This document shows positions 58,891 to 64,000 of a stretch of 64,000 nucleotides of DNA, piece by piece (positions within the stretch are counted from its first letter, which is position 1; each line of letters opens with the position of its first letter). A program made the translations under genes and the position numbers. The DNA is from Streptomyces hilarionis. Lineage in GTDB: Bacteria; Actinomycetota; Actinomycetes; Streptomycetales; Streptomycetaceae. Location of the stretch: NCBI RefSeq assembly GCF_024539675.1, contig NZ_JAHHIT010000039.1, forward strand, positions 62,001-126,000, in the 5' to 3' direction. Under the pieces are notes generated by a model. It was not told where the DNA came from, did not search any database, and worked only from the letters and a program-made list of their open reading frames with translations.

Positions 58891-59858
58891 ACGCCACACT
58901 GACGGCCGTCGTCCTCTCGCTCTTCTCGGCCGTCGCCTACGCGGCCGCCGCCGTCGCCCAGGAACGGCTGGCCTCCCGGCATCCCGGCGCCGGCCTGCTG
59001 CGCCTGATCGCCAGCGGGGCCTGGTGGTGGTCGGTGGGGCTGAACGCCGCCGCCGCGCTGCTGCACGTCGTCGCGCTCAAGTACGGCCCGCTCACCGTGG
59101 TGCAGCCGCTCGGCGCGCTCACCCTGGTCGCGGCGGTGCCGATGGGCGCGCGGGTGGCCGGGCGCCGGGTCGGCGCCGCCGAGTGGCGGGGCATCGCCTT
59201 CACCCTGGCCGGCCTGGCCGCGATCCTGGTCACCGCGTCGGGGCCGGCCCCGGAGGACGTGCTGAGCCTGCCGGAGGCCGTCGCCGTGGCGGGGGCGACG
59301 GCGACGCTGATCGGGCTGCTGGCCCGGCGCGGCGCCAGGCCCGGACTGCGGCACGCGACCGCCTCCGGTTTCGCCTCGGGCGTCGCCTCGGCGCTCACCC
59401 AGACCGTGACGGTGGCCGCCACGGACCCCTCGGGCTCGCCGTTGAGCCCGCAGGTGATCGGCGTGGCGCTGCTGGTCGCGGCCTTCGCCGCGGGCGGACT
59501 GCTCCTGTCCCAGACCGCCTACCGGGACGGCCTCGGCGCTCCCCTGGCGATGGTCACCCTGGCCAACCCGGTCGCCGCCGCGGCCATCGGCCTCGCGCTG
59601 CTCGGCGAACGGCTCCAGGGCGGCCCCGCCGGGGTGCTCCTCGCACTGGCGGGAGCCGGGCTGGCGGGCTGGGGCGTGGTGCTGCTGTCGCGGGCCGCGC
59701 CGCACCCGGCGGCCGTCGACGCCCACGACCGTCCCGTCGTCGACGACGAGGACCACCCGGTGGCGGCGGTGCTGGCGCTGAGGCCGGAGACCGCCTCGGC
59801 CGAACCGGCGCTGCTGCCGCGGCCGGCGAACGGACCGGAGCACCTGACACCGCTGTAG
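58887..59858 (+). CDS. DMT/EamA-like membrane transporter
   Basis: A 323-residue protein with nine to ten hydrophobic helices, of the drug/metabolite transporter superfamily. The repeats are visible as two related halves: LSLFSAVAYAAAAVAQERLA...LALKYGPLTVVQPLGALTLVAAVPMGAR and LLVAAFAAGGLLLSQTAYRDGLGAPLAMVTLANPVAAAAIGLALLGE. The cytoplasmic tail of about 50 residues is acidic and proline-rich. ATG 58887 overlaps the end of the PAP2 gene and has GGAG six bases upstream. Because it is paired with a lipid phosphatase, its cargo may be a lipid or lipid precursor rather than a drug, by inference. Confidence 0.82.
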   Translation: MNATLTAVVLSLFSAVAYAAAAVAQERLASRHPGAGLLRLIASGAWWWSVGLNAAAALLHVVALKYGPLTVVQPLGALTLVAAVPMGARVAGRRVGAAEWRGIAFTLAGLAAILVTASGPAPEDVLSLPEAVAVAGATATLIGLLARRGARPGLRHATASGFASGVASALTQTVTVAATDPSGSPLSPQVIGVALLVAAFAAGGLLLSQTAYRDGLGAPLAMVTLANPVAAAAIGLALLGERLQGGPAGVLLALAGAGLAGWGVVLLSRAAPHPAAVDAHDRPVVDDEDHPVAAVLALRPETASAEPALLPRPANGPEHLTPL

Positions 59859-59869
59859 CGCCACGCACG

Positions 59870-59903
59870 CGGGGGCCGCCCTCCCGAAGGAGGACGGCCC
59901 CCG
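59870..59903. terminator. strong bidirectional terminator between the DMT and LURP-one genes
   Basis: A stem of 15 positions (one C-A mismatch) with a CGAA tetraloop is made by 59870-59884 and 59889-59903, followed by TTCT. It lies 12 bases after the DMT stop and 20 bases before the end of the convergent gene. Confidence 0.85.
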
Positions 59904-59922
59904 TTCTGTGCCCGTGAGGACG

Positions 59923-60741
59923 TCAGCCCAGGCCGCGCGCGTCCTGCTTGAGCGCGGTGTCCACGGTCAGCGCCGTGGCGACGACCAGGCTGAGCAGCGG
60001 CTCGGGCAGCTGGTAGTGGATCTGGAGGACGTAGTTGTCCGCCGTGGTGAACATGGTCTTGGCGAGGCCTTCCCAGGTCTTGGTGATCCGGGCGACCTCG
60101 TTGTCCGCGTGGTCGACGATCGCGAAGTTCCAGGCCCGCCAGTTCTCCGCCTTGATCGCCCCGACCTTCTGGCCGCCCGCCTCGATCGAGAAGTTGATCT
60201 TCCCGAAGACGTTCTGCTGGACGATCTCGCCGACGGGCTGACCGTCGGGCCGGGTCACGACGACCCTCGACTTGAAGATCTTCGCCGGCCGGGTCAGCAG
60301 GAGCACGGGACGCTCGTGGGCGTCACGGATCTCCAGACGGTGCGTCAGGTACTGGTCGATGCTGCCGAGGAAGCGGACGATCTTGCGCAGCGTGCTCTGG
60401 CCGACCTGCACCACCGAGCCGAGCTGGCTGCCCTGCTGGTCCATGACCTTGTACTCGTTGGTCAGCTCGATGAGCTTGGCCTTCTGGTTCACCACCAGCA
60501 CGGGCTCGCTGAACAGCGTGCCGCCGCCGGGGCCGCTCGGCGCGACCCCGGCCTGCTGCTGCACCTGGCGCTGCACCCGCTGGTCCGGGCCCGCCTGCGG
60601 CGGAACCTGGGGCGCGCCCTGGCCCTTGGCGTCGGCGTGGGTGTGCTCGGTCCACTGGGCGCCGTCAAAGTAGCGCAGGGTCTGGGACGCCCCGTTGGGA
60701 TCCGGGTACCAGCCTGCAGGTGTGTTCGAATGCGTGGTCAC
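59923..60741 (-). CDS. DUF2510 protein with LURP-one/scramblase-like domain
   Basis: A 272-residue protein. Residues about 6-40 are a DUF2510 module (PAGWYPDPNGASQTLRYFDGAQWTEHT), then a Gln/Pro/Gly-rich linker, and residues about 75-250 are a beta-barrel-like LURP-one/phospholipid-scramblase-related domain (VLVVNQKAKLIELTNEYKVMDQQGSQLGSV...RLEIRDAHERPVLLLTRPAKIFKSRVVVTRPDG). A short hydrophobic C-terminal helix (LLSLVVATALTVDTAL) may touch the membrane. GTG 60741. Function is not known. The scramblase-like fold does not prove lipid scrambling. Confidence 0.78.
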   Translation of the reverse strand: MTTHSNTPAGWYPDPNGASQTLRYFDGAQWTEHTHADAKGQGAPQVPPQAGPDQRVQRQVQQQAGVAPSGPGGGTLFSEPVLVVNQKAKLIELTNEYKVMDQQGSQLGSVVQVGQSTLRKIVRFLGSIDQYLTHRLEIRDAHERPVLLLTRPAKIFKSRVVVTRPDGQPVGEIVQQNVFGKINFSIEAGGQKVGAIKAENWRAWNFAIVDHADNEVARITKTWEGLAKTMFTTADNYVLQIHYQLPEPLLSLVVATALTVDTALKQDARGLG

Positions 60742-60832
60742 CGGGGCACACTATCCCGAGCCCGACGGGAGCGGACCTGCCCCGGCAGGGCGGGATGCGG
60801 CACGCAGACGCCCCGCCGAGGCCCGCAACGGG

Positions 60833-62887
60833 TCATTGCGTGACGATCGCCGGGTCGCTGACCCCCGGCCGCCCGTTCTCGACATGGCCGGCGAACCGCC
60901 TGAGGAACGCCCGGTCGGCGGTCGAGGTGACCGTGAGGTCGTACCAGCGCCGGCTCGCGTGCAGGTCCACGGTGCGCTTGAGGACGGCGCCGGGCCGCAG
61001 CCTGACGGTCGTGGTCCGTCCGCCGTAGCCGTCGGCGACCTTCAACTCCACCGTGCCCTTGCCCCGGTGGGTGAAGACGAGCTCGACGCAGTCGCCGGCG
61101 TGCCGCGCGACCACCTCGGGCCCGGTCGTCTTCCCCGCCGACTTGAACACGCGCAGGAACCCGTTGGGGCCGTGCACGGTCAGGTCGTGCGAGCCGCCCG
61201 AGTACGCCGAGTTCCACGTGTCGGAGACGGTCGCGCCCGCCCCGGTGGTGTAACTCCACGGACCGTCGGCGCGGTTGCCGGAGGTCACCAGGAAGGCCGC
61301 GCCGGCCTTGGCGCCGGAGGCGAAGGTGAGGGTCAGGGTCCCGGCCGCCGCGTCCACCGAACCGTCCACCTGGGGCGCGTACCTGAGCGGACGGGTGGGG
61401 CGTGCGCCGCGCTCCTGCTTCGGCAGCACGGGGTGGGCCGGCGGGGTGGGCACGTAGTCGGGGTGACGCTCGCGGTCCGGGGGCCGGTAGCCGTCGGTGC
61501 CGGGCAGCGTCACCGGCCGGGCGTCCGTGCGGGAGAAGTCGAACGCGGCGGTCAGGTCGCCGCAGACCGCACGCCGCCACGGCGAGATGTTCGGCTCGTG
61601 CACACCGAAGCGGCGCTCCATGAACCGGATGACCGAGGTGTGGTCGAGCGTCTCGGAGCAGACGTAACCGCCCTTGCTCCACGGGGAGACGACCAGCATG
61701 GGCACCCGCTGCCCGAGCCCGTAGGGGCCGGCGGGGTGAGCGGCGTCGCCCGGGAAGACGTCCGGTCCGACGTCGACCGTGGAGCGGCCCTGGGCGGCCG
61801 AGGCCGGCGGGAAGGGCGGCACCAGGTGGTCGAAGAAGCCGTCGTTCTCGTCGTAGGTGACGAAGAGAGCCGTCTTCGCCCACACCTCGGGGTCGGCCGT
61901 GAGCGCGTCCAGGACCTGGGAGACGTACCAGGCGCCGTAGTTGGCGGGCCAGTTGGGGTGCTCGGTGAAGGCCTCGGGGGCGACGATCCAGGAGACCTGG
62001 GGCAGCCTGCCGCCCTTGACGTCCGCCTTGAGCTGCTCGAAGTAGCCCTCGCCGGTGCGCGCGTCGGTGCCGGTGCGGGCCTTGTCGTGGAGCGGGTCCC
62101 CGGGCTGGGCGTTCTGGTACTGCTTGAAGTACAGCAGCGAGTTGTCGCCGTAGTTGCCGCGGTAGGCGTCCTGGATCCAGCCCCAGCCGCCCTTGGCGTC
62201 CAGCCCGTCGCCGACGTCCTGGTAGATCTTCCAGGAGACCCCGGCCCGCTCCAGGCGTTCGGGGTACGTGGTCCAGCTGTACCCGGCCTCGTCGTTGCCG
62301 AGGACCGGCCCGCCGCCCTTGCCGTCGTTGCCGGTGTACCCCGTCCACAGGTAGTACCGGTTCGGGTCGGTGGAGCCGATGAAGGAGCAGTGGTAGGCGT
62401 CGCAGACGGTGAACGCGTCGGCCAGCGCGTAGTGGAAGGGGATGTCCTCACGGGTCAGGTACGCCATGGTCGTGGCGCTCTTGGCGGGCACCCACTTGTC
62501 GTACTTGCCGCCGTTGAAGGCGGCGTGCCCGTCGTTCCAGCCGTGCGGCAGGTCCTGGAGGAAGGCGAGGCCCAGGTCGTCGGCCTCGGGACGGAACGGA
62601 AGGACGTCCTTGCCCGCGGCGTCCGGCTGGTGCCAGACGGACCTGCCGTTCGCGAGGGTGACCGGACGCGGGTCGCCGAAGCCTCTGACGCCGCGCAGCG
62701 TGCCGAAGTAGTGGTCGAAGGACCGGTTCTCCTGCATGAGGACGACGATGTGCTCGACGTCCTCGATCGACCCCGTGCGATGGTTGGCGGGCAGCGCCGC
62801 GGCGCGTTCCACGCTGCTGGACAGCGCGGTGAACGCCGTCGTGGCGCCCGCGAGTTGGAGAAAGCGTCGCCGGTTGACTTCGGACAT
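60833..62887 (-). CDS. plcC: Tat-exported phosphocholine-type phospholipase C
   Basis: A 684-residue exported enzyme that cleaves phospholipids such as phosphatidylcholine outside the cell. The twin-arginine signal is NRRRFLQLAGATTAF (residues 4-18). The phosphoesterase domain begins with VEHIVVLMQENRSFDHYFGTL (metal-site E, N and nucleophile region) and continues with FVTYDENDGFFDHLVPP and DHTSVIRFMERRFG. The last 200 residues hold two DUF756-like beta domains (SGAKAGAAFLVTSGN...AGDCVELVFTHRGKGTVELKV). Size and layout fit the non-haemolytic PlcN/PlcC group. ATG 62887 after AGAGGTG. Confidence 0.92.
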   Translation of the reverse strand: MSEVNRRRFLQLAGATTAFTALSSSVERAAALPANHRTGSIEDVEHIVVLMQENRSFDHYFGTLRGVRGFGDPRPVTLANGRSVWHQPDAAGKDVLPFRPEADDLGLAFLQDLPHGWNDGHAAFNGGKYDKWVPAKSATTMAYLTREDIPFHYALADAFTVCDAYHCSFIGSTDPNRYYLWTGYTGNDGKGGGPVLGNDEAGYSWTTYPERLERAGVSWKIYQDVGDGLDAKGGWGWIQDAYRGNYGDNSLLYFKQYQNAQPGDPLHDKARTGTDARTGEGYFEQLKADVKGGRLPQVSWIVAPEAFTEHPNWPANYGAWYVSQVLDALTADPEVWAKTALFVTYDENDGFFDHLVPPFPPASAAQGRSTVDVGPDVFPGDAAHPAGPYGLGQRVPMLVVSPWSKGGYVCSETLDHTSVIRFMERRFGVHEPNISPWRRAVCGDLTAAFDFSRTDARPVTLPGTDGYRPPDRERHPDYVPTPPAHPVLPKQERGARPTRPLRYAPQVDGSVDAAAGTLTLTFASGAKAGAAFLVTSGNRADGPWSYTTGAGATVSDTWNSAYSGGSHDLTVHGPNGFLRVFKSAGKTTGPEVVARHAGDCVELVFTHRGKGTVELKVADGYGGRTTTVRLRPGAVLKRTVDLHASRRWYDLTVTSTADRAFLRRFAGHVENGRPGVSDPAIVTQ

Positions 62888-63187
62888 GGGTGAGGCACCT
62901 CTCGTACGGAAGGGTTCTGCCGGCCGGTTCGTGACGGGATGCGCGCGCAAGGAGTTTCGCAAGGGCGCCGAACGTCAGGGAAGGGTCGGATGACGTCCAT
63001 GTGAAAGTCGCCGGTACGCGGGATGTGCGACGGGCCAAGAGACCCCCGAGCAGGCGCCGCGCGCCGGACGCGCGCCTTCCGCCCGGCGCGCGGGAGAACG
63101 CTCCTTCCGTGAGGCGGAAGCCCTGTTGCGCCCGGGTAAGCGCCGTTCGCACGATGTCGCCACCACACCGAGACGGGAGCCGCACCG
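62888..63187. other. divergent intergenic region upstream of the phospholipase C and Rieske oxygenase genes
   Basis: No gene is supported in this 300-bp gap between two divergent genes, although it is open in several frames owing to high G+C. A phosphate-type (PHO-box) regulation of the phospholipase would be expected from other streptomycetes, but I could not identify a convincing pair of direct repeats. Confidence 0.5.
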
Positions 63188-64000
63188 ATGCCTCACACCA
63201 CCGCCTTCGCCAGGAACCAGTGGTACGTCGCCGCCTACAGCCACGAGGTCGGGCGTGAGGAGCTGCTCGGCCGGACGATCCTCGGCGAGCCGCTGGTCTT
63301 CTACCGCACGCGGGAGGACGGCACGCCCGTCGCGCTCCACGACCGGTGCGTGCACCGCAGGTTCCCGCTCTCCGAGAGCCGGCTCGACGGCGACCGCATC
63401 GTGTGCGGCTACCACGGCTTCACGTACGACACGACCGGCGCCTGCGTGTACGTGCCGGGCCAGAAGCGCATCCCGCGCACCGCGCGCGTGACGGCGTACC
63501 CGGTCGTCGAGCAGGACTCCCTGGTGTGGGTGTGGATCGGCGACCCGTCCCTCGCCGATCCCCGGACCCTCCCGCGCGCCCGGCACCTCGACTCCCCCGG
63601 CTGGACGACCGTGCGCGGAATGGAGCCCATCGACGCCGACTACGGGCTCCTCGTCGACAACCTCCTCGACCTCTCCCACGAGACGTACCTGCACGGCGGG
63701 TACATAGGCACCCCGGAGGTCGCCGAGACGCCGATCACCACGGAGGTCGACGAGGGCGCGGGGATCGTGCGGGTCAGCCGGCACATGGACGACGCCGAGT
63801 GCCCGCCGTTCTACGCCCGCTCCACCGGCATCGAGGGGCGCATCACCCGCTGGCAGGACATCGAGTACCACGCGCCCTGTCTGTACCTCCTGCACAGCCG
63901 CATCGCACCGGTCGGCGTCCTGCCCGAGGCCGACGGCAGCGACCCGAACGGCTTCCACACCGAGATCACCTACGCCATCACGCCGTCCGCCGAGGGCAGG
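63188..64000 (+). CDS. vanA: Rieske non-haem iron oxygenase, vanillate O-demethylase oxygenase subunit-like (partial)
   Basis: The first 271 residues of an oxygenase component, open at the right edge. The Rieske [2Fe-2S] ligands are C54-x-H56 in DRCVHRRFPL and C73-x2-H76 in VCGYHGF. The mononuclear iron site is DNLLDLSHETYLH (about residues 157-169). The N terminus FARNQWYVAAYSHEV and the tail-to-helix pattern are those of VanA-type enzymes, which demethylate vanillate to protocatechuate with release of formaldehyde. GGGAG about eight bases upstream of ATG. A reductase gene (VanB) would be expected just beyond the window. A link to the pca operon is inferred. Confidence 0.85.
   Translation, partial: MPHTTAFARNQWYVAAYSHEVGREELLGRTILGEPLVFYRTREDGTPVALHDRCVHRRFPLSESRLDGDRIVCGYHGFTYDTTGACVYVPGQKRIPRTARVTAYPVVEQDSLVWVWIGDPSLADPRTLPRARHLDSPGWTTVRGMEPIDADYGLLVDNLLDLSHETYLHGGYIGTPEVAETPITTEVDEGAGIVRVSRHMDDAECPPFYARSTGIEGRITRWQDIEYHAPCLYLLHSRIAPVGVLPEADGSDPNGFHTEITYAITPSAEGR

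Noticed and set aside
62888..63187. PHO boxes before the phospholipase C gene
   Set aside because: No pair of 11-bp direct repeats matching the GTTCACC-type consensus was visible, so PhoP control is not claimed.
1..64000. CRISPR arrays, insertion sequences, integrases, phage genes, tRNA or rRNA genes
   Set aside because: No regularly spaced palindromic repeats with unique spacers, transposase motifs, integrase motifs or cloverleaf-like sequences were seen. The short tandem repeats noted lack spacers.

Overview
The window is chromosomal DNA of a Streptomyces. It has very high G+C, heavy use of GTG and TTG starts, ATGA/GTGA/TTGA stop-start overlaps, an SsgA-family sporulation gene, a WhiB-like gene, and a protocatechuate gene order that matches what I remember of the S. 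coelicolor SCO6696-SCO6755 stretch. I could not run any search, so synteny statements are from memory. The DNA looks core-like: I found no insertion sequence, prophage, integrase, tRNA, rRNA or CRISPR array.

Layout. 1-5917 (minus): a compact overlapping operon with an ABC-2 exporter permease (cut by the window edge), a family 2 glycosyltransferase, a CDP-alcohol phosphatidyltransferase, a glycerol-1-phosphate-dehydrogenase-like enzyme, a small-alcohol-phosphate nucleotidyltransferase and a DUF5941/CDP-alcohol phosphatidyltransferase fusion. It looks like a pathway that makes, activates, polymerises or attaches, and exports a phospho-alcohol-containing surface molecule. 6-24 kb: galE, a cation diffusion facilitator, idi, an anti-sigma-type kinase, an enoyl-CoA hydratase, Tex, a glycolipid-binding-fold protein, an ABC-F protein, D-amino acid oxidase, two divergent secreted peptidases, a PfkB kinase and an amino acid permease. 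23.6-29 kb: a MerR regulator facing a beta-oxidation operon (CaiB-type CoA transferase, thiolase, FadB-like fusion). 29-45.5 kb: a saccharopine-dehydrogenase-like reductase, endonuclease V, a secreted beta-propeller, ssgD, an antibiotic-resistance-type ABC-F gene with an attenuator-like leader, DDAH, an acyl-ACP desaturase, a Wbl protein, a glyoxalase-fold protein, a LacI regulator, a divergent NHEJ polymerase/ligase pair, a zinc alcohol dehydrogenase and a DUF3048 lipoprotein.

45.6-52.9 kb is the complete protocatechuate branch of the beta-ketoadipate pathway: pcaV (MarR repressor) divergent from pcaI-J-F-H-G-B-L, most genes being translationally coupled. The window ends at 63.2-64 kb in a Rieske oxygenase of the vanillate O-demethylase type, which would feed protocatechuate into this route. 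Between them lie a large LAL-like ATPase lacking a DNA-binding domain, DUF2510 proteins, a TetR regulator divergent from a PAP2/DMT gene pair, and a Tat-exported phospholipase C.

The most interesting non-coding structures are: (i) two arrays of the 12-bp palindrome TACG-N4-CGTA, three perfect copies at exact 15-bp steps before the acyl-ACP desaturase and four copies (two perfect, two near) at exact 16-bp steps between the TetR gene and the PAP2 gene 21 kb away; (ii) a consensus promoter, a Shine-Dalgarno-led three-codon leader ORF (TTG CTC GTC TGA) and two hairpins ahead of the ABC-F gene at 34.1 kb; (iii) four exact-period 17-bp repeats in the pcaV leader, next to a probable PcaV operator. 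Several strong hairpins separate convergent genes and serve as likely bidirectional terminators.
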